From Piezodorus guildinii (lineage: Eukaryota > Arthropoda > Insecta > Hemiptera > Pentatomidae): a stretch of DNA of 64,000 bases. Shown in pieces: positions 1-11,900 of this stretch (within the stretch, counting starts at the first letter, position 1; each line of letters starts with the position of its first letter). The notes under the pieces were generated by a model. That model made no database searches, was not told where the DNA came from, and saw only the letters and a list, made by a program, of their open reading frames with translations. Location of the stretch: assembly GCA_023052935.1 (NCBI GenBank), contig CM041295.1, positions 161,620,366-161,684,365 on the forward strand, in the 5' to 3' direction. Both the position numbers and the translations under genes were made by a program.

Positions 1-604
1 GCGGTCTATCAGCCAGTATATTGTCCCTAATATGTCTGTCAATAATTTTGTCTAATGTCATCATTAGAAAGGATGTCAGACATATAGGTCTGTAAGCCTT
101 GGGATGGTCATAGGACACTTTCCCAGGTTTGGGTATATATCGCACTTTAGCCACATTCCATCTATTACGTATGTGGTTAAGTGCTAAATTGCCTCTCAGT
201 AAAACAAGGAGATAGGGTCGCAGCACCTCAAAGCCCTTCTGCAGTCGAGCTGGAAAAATTCCATCAGTGCCGGCTGATTTAAAAGGGGCAAATGATTTAA
301 CTGTCCACTCCAATTTCCTAGAATTAACTATTTTGTTAGCTTCAGCCCACCTATCTGTAATAATAGTTTGTATTTCATAGGTTGGATCATCAACTCGCAG
401 CCAGGGAAGTGTGCTCTTGCCAGTGCCTTCAGAGTGCTGATCTCTGAGTCGGTATGGCCCACCTCCACACTGATGGCACCATAGCTCTTTGGCCCGGCCT
501 CTTGGATAGGATTCTATTAACTCTAAAAGCAGAGGATGTGTCATTAATGTCATTGCAAAAGTTCCTCCATGCCCCTTTCTTAGCTTTCCTAATTGCTTTG
601 TTTG
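1..604 (-). mobile_element. R1-like non-LTR retrotransposon, RT part of ORF2 (degenerate)
   Basis: Read on the minus strand, about 300 down to 1 stays open for about 100 codons and gives the reverse-transcriptase start: SAGTDGIFPARLQKG, then KVRYIPKPGK and AYRPICLTSFLMMTLDKII. These match the finger/palm entry of R1-group LINEs (GPDGI, FIPKPG, RPISLTSF in the family). Between 300 and 604 the frame breaks, but the linker LKALARAHFPGCE is still readable. The element continues at 2598-3290 beyond an inserted LTR element and runs off the window at base 1. It is an old, non-functional copy. The assignment to R1 rather than another R1/I/Jockey-group clade is by motif only. Confidence 0.75.
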
Positions 605-753
605 TGTTATGTCATTAATATTTAAGAATCAAAGACCGTACTATTTGTTTTGAACATTTTAATAACTATGAATAACCTCAATACCCATCCTAATAATATT
701 TATAACATATGTTCCGATAATCGATACTGTCACGTGTGCTTAGAGGTATAACA
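605..753 (-). repeat. 3' LTR of the Ty3/gypsy element
   Basis: This 149-bp copy matches 2444-2592 at all but about four positions (seen at the ACCGTAC/AACGTAC, AATAAC/AATGAC, ATCC/ATTC and GATAC/GACAC differences). It is preceded directly by GTTTG, the left copy of the target duplication. Confidence 0.9.
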
Positions 754-777
754 GTCCTCCTCCGCTAATCGGCTCTC

Positions 778-1014
778 TCACATAGGAAACCAGTCCGGTG
801 GCCTGCGCTGCCTCGTAGATCTCCTCAATGGTGGGTGCACGTCATTCCATTCTTTATTCCTCGTACGATCCAACGCTGGCGCCTCCGGTGAATTTCCTTC
901 TTCTCGGGTTGACGTTATAAGAGATCCGCCTCTCCCCTCCTTATCTTGCGTTCGGTCTAGACGGACATCATCTTCTAATTTAAGTGTACATGTGGCATGA
1001 GAGATTTTCCCCAC
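778..1014 (-). pseudogene. Integrase C-terminal tail fragment
   Basis: The 78-residue minus-strand reading ends in LRRSTRQRRPPDWFPM, the basic RRSxRxRRPP tail that closes many Ty3/gypsy pol polyproteins. It abuts the protease reading at about 1000-1014, so it marks the downstream edge of the internal deletion. The N-terminal residues may come from a shifted frame and should not be read as integrase. Confidence 0.6.
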
Positions 1015-1652
1015 CTTATTAGCAAATTATCTGAATAAGAAGATAACAATTTACTTAACTCTAACTCAGGTGGTTGACATGTTTTAACCGCCCGGATATC
1101 TGCTAAGTTGACTCGAAGTTTCCGGATCCAGTCCCTTCCCATGATAGAATCCACTAATTGGGGAATAACAACTAAGTTACCTGTGATTCTCTTGCCTTCA
1201 CATTGAACCTTGACCTGACAGACGCCTAATGGTCTAATTATTTCGTTGGTGAATGTTCGAGGTCTTACGTTGGTAGGTTGGAGTTGTTTCCCAGTGAGTA
1301 GTCTTTCGAAAGTCTTTTTCGAGATGGTCGTAACGTCGGCACCGGTATCCAATTCTAGTTCCAGATGCTTACCTTCGATGATGACATTTATCATCATTTT
1401 ACCCTCGGGCCGTCCCTGAAACTGCTGAATTTCGTATACATCTCGACTATGATAAACTTCAAAATTCTCCTCTATCTCCGAGTCGTCCTCCGTCGATGAT
1501 ATGACGTCTATTTGGTTCTGTTTAATTTTTCCTGGCCGTCCAGTGCTAAGGCATACGCGAGCCAGGTGTCCGATTTTCCCACATTTTCGGCATTTCGTTT
1601 CCTTGGCATAACAATCCACGCTGCATGACTCTTCTTCCCGCATCGATAACAA
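975..1652 (-). CDS. Nucleocapsid zinc knuckle plus retropepsin-like protease (gag-pol fragment)
   Basis: The 225-residue open frame starts in nucleocapsid with a CCHC knuckle (C-R-K-C-G-K-I-G-H-L-A-R-V-C, about residues 21-34). After an acidic linker comes an aspartic protease: catalytic LDTGADVTTI (about residues 101-110) and the later IMGRDWIRKL that precedes RT in Ty3/gypsy pol. It ends with ELSKLLSSYSDNL, the usual start of the RT connection, then stops where the deletion begins. The family role is to bind genomic RNA and cleave the polyprotein. The protease looks intact by eye, but no RT follows. Confidence 0.85.
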   Translation of the reverse strand: MLSMREEESCSVDCYAKETKCRKCGKIGHLARVCLSTGRPGKIKQNQIDVISSTEDDSEIEENFEVYHSRDVYEIQQFQGRPEGKMMINVIIEGKHLELELDTGADVTTISKKTFERLLTGKQLQPTNVRPRTFTNEIIRPLGVCQVKVQCEGKRITGNLVVIPQLVDSIMGRDWIRKLRVNLADIRAVKTCQPPELELSKLLSSYSDNLLIRWGKSLMPHVHLN

Positions 1653-2403
1653 CAGCCCTGAAGTTGTTTCAGCTTCTTCTTAAAACTAGCCTGTATTGTG
1701 GGGGACCCTCTGTACTGTGATCGTTTCTTCTCCCTGCTCACTTTATTGACAGTAAAATGTGAGCTTCTCATTTGTTGGCTTTCTAGTTTAGCAGTCTCTG
1801 TAGCAAGAGCTAAATTGATAGCATCATGGAATGTCATATTTTCCCCCTGCTGTAATATTTTTTCTCTGATGTCATTATCAGTAATCCCCCGTACAAATTG
1901 AGCTCTTAAATGAGTTTCCATTGTGGACTCTTGACACTTTTGGCAGGTGAAGTCACAATTATTGGCAATTTGCCGCAGATTAGCAACATATTGACCGATT
2001 GTTTCATCAGACTCCTGATGTCCGAAGGACAAATCGATGTTGTTCTGCTGCTGGCTTGCGGACACAGATAAGTTTTTAAAATCTTAATTGCTTCTTCATA
2101 AGCTAGATCTTGCGGCTTCCTAGGTGCCGCTAAGGAAATTTAAGTCTGAAATATTTTTGGACTTAAGCTATTTATAAAAATTTGTAACTTAGTTTTGGAG
2201 GCTTCATCTGCACCATCAAGTCCTTTTAAAGCCAAGAAGTTCTCGAGCCGCAAAACGTAGGCATCGAACGTTTCCTCATGGTCATCAAAAGGTTAAAAAT
2301 TAAGCCCGTGAACTTGGTGTTTGGACTGTTCTGTAGCCGCAGTTTCTCGGACTTGAATCCGTTGAAGAGCTGCCACCAACGACTCGATAAGTTGTTCGGA
2401 CAT
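1508..2403 (-). pseudogene. Ty3/gypsy gag, broken
   Basis: The first ATG after the 5' LTR on the minus strand is at 2403 and begins MSEQLIESLVAALQRIQ. A stop follows within about 40 codons. The gag sequence is then readable as FDDHEETFDAYVLRLENF and on to an open 185-codon stretch (1508-2065) with the helical capsid-type sequence DETIGQYVANLRQIANNCDF. It ends in CCYRCGKKSHAA, the first half of a second zinc knuckle, where the frame slips into the nucleocapsid-protease frame. Gag normally packages element RNA. This copy is interrupted by stops and a frameshift. Confidence 0.8.
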
Positions 2404-2443
2404 CGCGTGTTCAGAAGTGTAAGTCAACCATCCTCGTCGCCAA

Positions 2444-2592
2444 TGTTATGTCATTAATATTTAAGAATCAAAGAACGTACTATTTGTTTTGAACATTTTA
2501 ATGACTATGAATAACCTCAATACCCATTCTAATAATATTTATAACATATGTTCCGATAATCGACACTGTCACGTGTGCTTAGAGGTATAACA
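2444..2592 (-). repeat. 5' LTR of the Ty3/gypsy element
   Basis: Partner of 605-753. It is the 5' LTR because coding is on the minus strand. It is followed by GTTTG (2593-2597), the right copy of the target duplication. The small divergence from its partner indicates a fairly recent insertion. Confidence 0.9.
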
Positions 2593-2597
2593 GTTTG

Positions 2598-3290
2598 TTG
2601 CTCAACTACCCGTACTTTTGGCTTTGTTAAAGAGTTTCCTAGTTAAAGCTCTCAATTCACCAAGTTCACTGTTCCACCAGGTGACGTTCCTTTTGGATTT
2701 GACTGAGTACATACTGTTATTGTCTGTGTAGGACTTCATTATTGCCTCAGTAAGTGATACATTGAGGCAATCCAATTGCCATTTGTCTCTAATTGATTTG
2801 GGACACTGCCCTACATCTTGCTCAAGTTAGTACAATAGGAATTCCAGTCTGTAAGTTTGGGGTTCCTGTACACCGACTCAAACATATCTTTCGCATCTAT
2901 ATCAAATCTGATGTATTTCTGATCTGAACATGTCTCCTCACAAGGAACATGCCAGTCCTTAATGAAATCCTGAGCACATTTGGTGCTTAGTGAGATATCA
3001 ACGACCTCTGATCTATTTTTGTTTACATAGGTGGCAGTATTGCCTTTATTGTGGATTTCAAGATCATTGCTTAAAATATACTCTAATAGAGAATCACCTC
3101 TCTGGTTGTTATTTGTGCTGCCCCAGAGTCTGTGATGAGCGTTGGCATCTAATGATGTCTAATGATGAGGCCTTTGCCTTCCATCCCTGCAATTAGACTT
3201 CTAAATGCTTCTATAGGGATGTCCTCTTCATAAGGAAGATACACAGAACAAACTGTGATATCTCTTCTGTTGTTGCCCCCGAGGAGGGTC
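2598..3290 (-). mobile_element. R1-like non-LTR retrotransposon, endonuclease part (degenerate)
   Basis: This is the upstream half of the element at 1-604, separated from it by the LTR insertion. On the minus strand the apurinic endonuclease can still be followed: RRDITVCSVYLPYEED, then LIAGMEGKGLII and fragments of the usual asparagine/histidine region, with several stops and frame changes. The 5' end fades near 3290. Order on the minus strand (endonuclease first, RT second) agrees with a single ORF2. Confidence 0.6.
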
Positions 3291-4008
3291 ACACAATTCT
3301 AAATCAAACTTTTCTTACAAACAATATTTTGTTTTCAACTTAAACTATTGTATCTTATCAATCGCTATCAAATGAAATTTAAACTTAATTATGTTTTTTT
3401 TTTTTTCATCCATATGCCTTTGCCTTTCATCGTGGCATCTGAGTGAAAGCAAAATCAAGCTTGACGTCATTCACATAAAATTTCTATTTTTATATTCCAT
3501 ATTTTACAGAAATTCTTATCCCTTATGTTCGTGATTTTTTGTCACTTTACATTACATTCTAGAAGTTTTTTATGTTTGATAAAGTTTTTTCGTAAATCTT
3601 TTGCTTTATTAGCGGAGAAAGTAGTTAACCTAAAAAAAACATTTTTCCGGTTTTATTGTTTAGGTAGTGGCCAAATTTACTCATATTATATATGCTAACT
3701 TTTTATCAATATTAGTGGTACAATAGTATAGAATGACTTGTATGTAAATGTTAAATCAATATTAGTATATCAGATTTGACAGATTAGGTTATTATTTCGA
3801 GTTTGTTTTAGTGACGGTGTGTTTCTTTTATATAGAACATATAGTGTTTCGTAATTAGTTGGCTTTTCACACTCTTTATTATTTGCTGAGAGATAGAAGT
3901 TCTTTATCATCCTAAAATTATGCTATTTCTGTTAAACGTACAATTGTCAGCTCCCCTAATCACTGTTTTACATAATCTACTATGTGTCACTGAATTAAAA
4001 TTTTTTAG
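3291..4008. other. AT-rich non-coding sequence upstream of the first visible exon
   Basis: No coding segment or repeat family is recognised. A poly-T tract lies at 3397-3406. The stretch probably belongs to the intron before the exon at 4009, because that exon starts mid-codon. A signal-peptide exon was looked for here and not found with a phase-1 donor. Confidence 0.4.
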
Positions 4009-4170
4009 ATATGTTAACTTTGAAGAACGCAGAAGATCCAACTGTGACAACTGAACAGATTGAGGAACAGTCCGAAAAGGAAATGGCGGGTGACCATATA
4101 GAAAAAGATATGTCGAAAATCGACATCATCCTGCTTGACGACGAAAATAACTCAATGACTTACAATAATG
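4009..4170 (+). CDS. Host gene exon 1 (first visible)
   Basis: 162 bp, acceptor TTTTTTAG, donor G|GTAAAT. The frame is acidic: after a split first codon it reads MLTLKNAEDPTVTTEQIEEQ and ends in LLDDENNSMTYNN. The internal ATG at 4011 could be a start, but the good acceptor and the phase suggest an upstream exon, perhaps with the signal peptide. Confidence 0.75.
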
Positions 4171-7100
4171 GTAAATAAAATATATTTTGTACTTAAAAGC
4201 TCCTTTAGTGCCCTTATTCAACCTCCACAGGCATTCAATACCAGTGACGAGGCTTGGTGGGAAGCCCTGGGATCTGCAACAGTCCTGTTTTTTCATCCAC
4301 CTGGTTCAGTTCGGAGTATGTCTCTCAAGAATAATAATTTTGTACAGTACATATTAATATATAATACAAATTTATTTGGAAAAATAAATCTCCTAAAAGC
4401 TACTAAGGTTGAGGGAAGTTAAAATAAATAATTAATTTCACGACGCTAGGATTTGGGCAAAATAAATAATTATATTTCACATTAAAATTTGAATATTTGA
4501 GTTGCAAATTCACATTTATTATGCGTCTGTTTGGGATACTAAAAGATGTTAGAAAAGGTAGTATTTGAATGAGAGAAGGGAAGAAGCATGGCGAATATGA
4601 GTAGGTAGGGAATTTCAGAGTGCTTCAGAGCGAATATCAAAGGAATGATTGAAAGAGTTAATTCTATAGATAGGAATGTAAAGGATTAGGAAAAATTAAA
4701 AAAAAAAAAGAAAAAAAAAAAGCAATAATTGTTTTACAAACTCCGAAAATTCCTCCCGGCAACATACTTCTCAGTCCATTCATCCAGTTCTATCTTACTG
4801 ACATATCCTTCAAAAGAAATCACAATAGTTCCTATTCATCCCGTTTTGCTTAGTCCGCTGGCGTCCCAGAAGGCAGTATCGTCGGACCCACTCTCTTCAC
4901 ATTATGTCAGCTGTAATGTATTCCAACCATTCCTAACACTTTACTTTCCACGTATGCTGATGATACTTGTGTGTTATCAGTCAATAACGATCCTACTATT
5001 GCCTGTCAAACTCTACAATCCCACATCAGAGACCTTCAGGTATGGTGTCAGAATTGAAGAATTAAAATATTTTTTGACAAATCCCACTGAATAACTTTTC
5101 CCCTCTGTCCTAACCCAATGACGTAATTAATAATATTCTATTTGTCCTGATCCGCTATCTAGGTCTCCTGCTTGATAAACGTCTCGCATGGAATCCGCAC
5201 ACTAGACTAAAACGACAAGAAACTGCTTGCCGCTTTCGATTATTTCAATACTTACTTGACAAACACTCTAATCTCCCACTTAACTTCAAAAGACTCCGCT
5301 ACATGGCTATCATAAGGCCTATATGGACTTACGGAGTTATGCTTTGGGGCTCTACTAAACCATCGAATTCTTTCCGTATCCAATCCTTACATTCCAAAAT
5401 CCTTCGTAAAATCCTCAACGTTCCTTATTTTGTCACTAATAAACTCATCCATAAAGACCTAAATGTTCCATTTGTGCTGTTCTGCCCAAACCATGTATCA
5501 CTCCTTCCATAACAAAATCCTTACCCACTCTAACCCATTAGTCCCACTCCGAGGCGTTTGAAAGGAAGGTAACCACGAGACCTTCTGGTTTAGAATAGTG
5601 TACAGGAGTGTTATCATTGGGTAGTTCATCTACAATTCGTTTTTATGTAATTTTTCTTTTATCATATTGTTGTGTTATGTAGTGCACATCTAAATTTTAA
5701 TACATAATGTTAAAAATATGAAAATAAAAGAAGCCATATTAATTATAATAGAATATTTTTTTTAGTTAAATGGTTAACTAGTATTTTAAAAGTAAAAAAT
5801 TATAAATAAATAAAAAATACTGAACTTTTTAAATTTTGATGAATAAAGAAAAGAACTTTTTAAATATAAAGAAGAAAATTAATAGAAAAAAAAGTACTGG
5901 GTTCATCTTTCTTCATGATGTAAATAAGAAATATTTATTTGGAATTGAAATTATATATTACAAATGTATTAGCTAAAAGCAGAATCTATAAATAAATTCT
6001 CTATTAAATTGATGATACAGTATTATTTCATACACGAATAGTACATAGTGAAGTTATTATGTTATGCATTATATCAGGGTGTTATGTAAGTTTCGTCCTC
6101 ATTTTTTTTTTTTTTTATGTGAAATTAATAGACAATATTTGTTGTTTGAGGTTTATAAAATAACATTCTATTCTTTTTTCTTTTTTTAAGATGATGAGTC
6201 TATAACACATGATCCCGAATTAAACGAAGATGACTCATTTACCACAGAGGAAAATGAAATGTCTAAAGACGACTTCCCTGACGAAGATGAACTGTTGTTG
6301 GCGATTGGGGACATCAGTATGTGCTTCTCATATTTTTACATCTCCGTGTACAAAATTATAAATAAAACTTAGGCTGGGATCATAGAGATTTAGGTCCTAG
6401 CGGTTAGACGGCAATATTGAAATAGTTTCTGAAAAATGGATCACATTCTTCATTACCTACTACATGTTTCGTCACAACTACAGTATTTATATCGCCCGCA
6501 CCAGTATGTATAAATTAAAATATATTTTGCTAGGTTCTTTTTAAATAAAATGATCTATTTTCACTCAACACTTCTTTATTTATTTTTTCTTTTTCCCGTT
6601 CGTTCCGGCCTTTGCCATTTTCAAGGGTCCTCTAATCATTCTATTTTATTGCATATATATAAAATACATTACACCACATTAAAAAAAAAAAATCTATTAC
6701 ACGCCGAACTAGCCTTGTCAGCTTGTTATTGTAATAGATTTTTTTTTGTTTTTAATGCGATAAAATGTATTTATATATGTGCAATGTAAAAGAATGATTA
6801 AAAAACCCTTGAAAATGGCAAAGGCTGAAACGTAGGGAGACAGGAAGAAGAAATAAAGAAGTGTTGAGTGGAAATGGATCATTTTATTTAAAAAGAACCT
6901 AGCAATACATTTATTCACTTAAACAAAGGAAAATTATAATAAAATATATTTTCAGAAAAAATTATAGCAAAGAATGTTCAGTGTGTTTTCTAGAAAAAAA
7001 AAAAGAAACAGAAAAAATGTACAATCATGGCATTGAGTTGTATGTTCTAGAATGTTGATATCGGCGTTCTAATGTGAGAGAATTTAAAGAAAAGAAAAGA

Positions 7101-8852
7101 ATAGGAAAATATACTAGGCTAGAATTAGAACCTCTTTAGCGAGCCGGACGTTGTTAGCTTTATCAAGCGATATCACCTGAGATGGGCTGAGCATGTGGCC
7201 AGGATGCAAGAACACGAAACTCCTATCAATTTATTGACGGAGAGAGTCCATAGCGAGAGGGAATTCGTCTTGACTGTATGGCTGCAGGATCTGAGGGTCC
7301 ACAACTGGATGGCTTTGGCTCAGGACAGAAGCTTCTGGAGATTGCTGATTGAGGAGGCCTGGAAGCGTCAACGCCTTGTAGCGCCAAGCCATTAACCAGT
7401 AATAACATGGCTAGAAGGATAAAGATTTGCAAACGGTCGTTCTTTTCATTTATTGCTGGGTTGAGGAATTGGCAAATACCAGATTTTGTAAGGAGCATCT
7501 AGAAATGTGTTAAGACATATTTCTTGACTGGAGTGATTGCATGAATGATGTGTGCTCTTAAGGTTGTGAAGAATACCAATAAGATGCAAGAGAAGTGGAA
7601 AGTGGGGGAATAAGAAAAGAAGAAAGACGAGATGCTATTCCTTAGCGGAATGAAGAGGCAGTAAAACAAGAATCAATATTTTTTCATAACTGTACTAAAT
7701 AATTTAAGAATTGTTTATGAAATTAATTAAATACAATTTATTAGATGAACAAGTTTTAGTGTGGGTATAACCTTTTTGAACTAAGTAGGTTATTCGTTAA
7801 TCGTATGATCGATTTTTCGCTAGCTATTTCGAGGTGGCCGTATAATCGACTTTTACCATATATTAATGTATTTTCACAGTCTAATATTTTAATGGCTAGA
7901 CTTTTCTAAAATATTTTCATCGATATCGGTAGAAAACTTGAGAGATCCTCTCTTTGTTAATATTATCATAAATGTTTAAAGTAGTTTTCCACAAATCCAA
8001 ATTCTTGAAAACTAATATTACGTTACAGCAATTTATTAACTATTAGATAAAGTAGGAGTTGAAAAAACATTCAAGAATTATATTATATTTCTTTCGAAAC
8101 ATGTGTTTTAGATAGAACGATATAAAATTGTTATGTATAATAATCAATCAAGTTTATGCCTTATTTGTCACCTTATATTACCTTCCACAACTTAGCATAT
8201 TAGATAACATCTTAGAGGTTAATAGCTCATTGTAAACAATATTGAAATTTTTTAATGTTTATAAAACGAGAAATAAAATACATGGTTTATTAATTCGTAT
8301 ATATTTTTATAGTGGAAGACACATTGACAACCAGTGAAGCCCCTACGACAGTTCCATTTAGTAAAGCTGTGACAGAGTATATAAAGAATCTTTTCTCCAT
8401 GCGGAAAAGACCAAAAATAATCTCTAAACAAGTCAAACATGTCAACAATCATTTGGATAAGAGTAAGTCAAAGAATTATTCACAGGGCAGTATTATTTAC
8501 AGTAACAAGAATTATAGGGCTGTAAAAAAAGTTCGCAGTGTTTTGTTGCTGGTGAATGACGTACATAATTTTTTTTCTTCTATTTTGAAAAAGCAAAATA
8601 CCATTTTAAGATAAGGAATCTCGGTTAAAACTGTTGCATAAAGCACCTAAACTACTATTTTTTTGGAATATGTTAAAATTATTGTAAAAATGATTTTACA
8701 AACAGAGGATTAAATTGAAAAACGCTTCAACTTATTTCACGATCCAATACATTTAAATTATAATAGGGGATTTATAAACTGATTGGTTTAAAGCGTGTTA
8801 TATAGGTGTTATTTTATCTTTCAAAAAAAAACTTAAGTACATTAGTCTTCAA

Positions 8853-8892
<40 letters not shown>

Positions 8893-8894
8893 AA

Positions 8895-8977
<83 letters not shown>

Positions 8978-11900
8978 CTGTGCGTGTGTGTATTTGAAAT
9001 TCACTTAATTATCTGAAGGTTTTAATATAAAATTCATATTACAATAGTTATGAGTTTATAAATACCAGAGACCGACCTTTTGAAAATTATCTCATTTTAT
9101 ATTTATTGATTCAATTACGGAGGCAAAAGTTTTTTCTTCTGAGTTTTGTTCTCAACTTTTAGCACCTACGACCCCGTCATATACCGAGAAAGAAGCTGGT
9201 TCTACATTGTTCAGCGATTACGTCACAGAATACGTAAAATCATTACTGCGTGATCACTTCAAAAAGAGTGAATTGTCGGATAATAAGAAAGGTAGTATGT
9301 CTAATATATTTGTTACATAATGCATAATTTATATAAATATGTTAACACTTGAGATTAAATAAAATATAGATGAGAATTTTTTATTTTATTTTAATTATAG
9401 CAAGATAACCAAGTACAAATAACGCAGAGAACATGTCTGGTCTATATAATTCATTAATGATTGGGTTTCTTTTTTTTCGATTATTACTGTTATTCACTTT
9501 GTTGTTATTATGTATTTTTATGTATGGTGTAGTTGTCTCATTTTTATTTATTCAGTTACTATATCTTAGTTTGGTTAGGTAATTAGCGTGTTCATGATAT
9601 TATAAGATAAATATATGTCCCAGTCTGGCCAGAGACGGCAACCAGTCAACATCGTTCTCCTGTGCACTTTTTATTTACAACTTTTAAGTTTCGTTATTTT
9701 CAATTTTTTTTCTCTCTATTTGTGTATCACATTATAAACAATAGTTTTTGTGTATTTACTCTTCATTTAATTAAACATATTACCTCAAAAACTGGTGAGA
9801 AAGCTGAGAGTTTACTGAGATACAGCGGTTAGTTCGTCCTATAATCCCTAATCTCAAAAGTATTACGGACGTCAACACCTGTGACTGTTTACCTTAATAT
9901 CTCAGCTGTGAGTACTGGTTTTTTATAACTTTATTTTTTCATTTTCATCTCAAAAACGGTCCAGTGTTCCTTGTGCGAATGTGCCATCACTCGTGATGAC
10001 AAAAGCAATTTAAATTGAAGTAAATGCCGTGTTGTTTATCACGGTAAATGCTGTAATTTGAAAGAAAAAGAAAGTGAAACTCTGAGATTTAATAAAAAAT
10101 CATGGCTGTGCCCTGAATGTGATCTAGAAAAAAAACAATTGATAAACCCTCATCACATTCCAAGACCAGTGAGCTGAACTAAGGTATGCCAACCTTGGCC
10201 TATGTAATGGCAGCAGTGACCAGTCAAGGATCCCAAGTCAATGAGGAAATTAAAAATATGGGCATTTCCCTCGAAAAATATATAGAACTTAGTTTTGAAT
10301 TAAATGAGAGGCTCTCCAAAATTGAAAGTCATCTAGAAGGCCAGGCAAAATATTTCGAAGATCTCTCTCTAGAAAATAAATATTTAAAAAATAAAGTAGG
10401 TGAGCTTGAGGTCCGTCTTAATAAGACCGAGCAGGGCCTACTTCGTAGGTCCCTGAAAATTCGGGGTATCCCAGTCCGCCAGGGCGAAACCCCTGCGGCT
10501 CTGGTGACCAGTGTAGCGGCGGGCCTAGGCATGAAGATTTCTCCCGCTCCCGATGACCTGGACACGGTGGTACGACGCAGATCGAAGCCGGGTCACGAAA
10601 GAACACCTCCTGCTGTTGTCCGTTTTTTCAAGCAAATCACGAGGGACAAGAAGGGATTAGTTCCGTTCGATGCTCCTTTTGAAACTACCCTCTACAGTTA
10701 CGTTCCTCTCTATAACAATATTATAATCTCCGGCGACCTCAACACCACTTTCCTTTCCAACTCCAATGACAAACTGTACCTCGAAAATCTCTTCTTTTCC
10801 CTTAATTTTTCTAGAAATCTACATTGAATGAAAGAAGATTATTGTTAACCGCCCAAATTTTAATTTGTTTTTAATATGAGTTTGTTAAAATTAGATTTTA
10901 TTTTCTTAGAGGACAATATTTAGAAGATATTATATATGTATATATATATAGGCCCTTTCATCCTCCCAGCATCCGGTCCCTTTTCTTTCATCTCACGACC
11001 TCATAGAGATTTCATACAATTTACCAGTAAAATCTTTCTCTCCTAAAGTAGTCTCCTATCGCAATTTAAACCTCCTTTCTTTCGAATCCCTTCAATCAGA
11101 TTTGGACTCTCTCGACTGGAATACCATATATTCCTTTCATTCCACCGATCCTATGGTTTCCTTTCTTACCTCATACCTGAAAACTGTACTAGACACGCAT
11201 GCTCCCCTACAAACCCGAACTTTACGCCGTCCCACTGCTCCTTGGTTGACTCCTGAACTCAGAGATATTATGAAAAGAAGAGAAGCAGCGAGACGTAAAT
11301 TTCGCCGTACTCGCTTTCCTGGTGACTATACATGTTTTAAACTTCTCCTTAATAAAACCCAAGAAGCAGTGAGACGTGCTAAGTCCCTCCACATCCATAG
11401 AGCCCTTTGCGATGCTCCAGATTCTAAATCAAAATGGAACATACTCCGAAGATTATCCCTCCCAGACTTCACAAGCCGCATTTCCATTTCTGTCACACCA
11501 GAGGATCTCAATAATCACTTCGTTTCTTAATAATCACCGATTTCGAACACCATAAATTCAATCCAGAAAGTTTTTTCTTCTCTCATGTTACATATGACGA
11601 ATTAATAACAGCTATCCTTATATCCCATACAAATGATAACGGACCAGACAACATTCCAGTAAAATTAATAAAATCCTGTCTTCCAGTCATATTACCGATC
11701 CTATATCATATTTAAAACTTTTCCTTAGAAAACTCCATTTTCCCTGTATCTTGGGAAACCGCCTTAGTTCAGCCACAAAATAAAATACCTAATCCATCCT
11801 TACCATCCGATTTCCGTCCCATTTCTCTACTTTCAAACCTTTCCAAACCATTGGAACGCATAGTTCAAAATCAATTATCAAATTTTGTGGAAGAACGTTC

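Larger units (their letters stand above)
605..2592 (-). mobile_element. Ty3/gypsy LTR retrotransposon, internally deleted (gag-protease only)
   Basis: Two direct LTRs of 149 bp (605-753 and 2444-2592) begin TGTTATG and end TATAACA, differ at about four positions, and are bounded by the 5-bp duplication GTTTG (600-604 and 2593-2597). The coding strand is minus. Next to the 5' LTR is a TGGCGACGAGG sequence, a plausible primer-binding site. A purine stretch (GCGGAGGAGGAC) precedes the 3' LTR. Inside are gag, nucleocapsid and protease, then an abrupt jump to the extreme C-terminus of integrase. Reverse transcriptase, RNase H and most of integrase are missing. At about 2.0 kb it must have moved with help from a complete relative, or was deleted after insertion. 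Confidence 0.9.
9610..10935 (+). mobile_element. CR1-like LINE, internally deleted copy
   Basis: The copy has an about 350-bp leader, a PHD-type finger region (9962-10160), a coiled-coil ORF1 (10186 on), then a jump at about 10650 into a piece of the ORF2 endonuclease (VPFDAPFETTLYSYVPLYNN, ISGDLNTTFLSNSNDKLY). A second jump at about 10815 leads into the 3' UTR (10815-10930), which is the reverse complement of 13733-13857. The middle of ORF1, all of RT and most of the endonuclease are missing. It is the same family as the minus-strand element at 13733-17216, which holds what this copy lacks. It ends in a TA-rich tail. Confidence 0.8.

Noticed and set aside
3916..4030. Frame from the ATG near 3919 (MLFLLNVQLSAPLITVLH) as a signal-peptide exon joined to exon 1
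   Set aside because: The only plausible donor gives the wrong phase, and reading straight through leaves the exon 1 frame.
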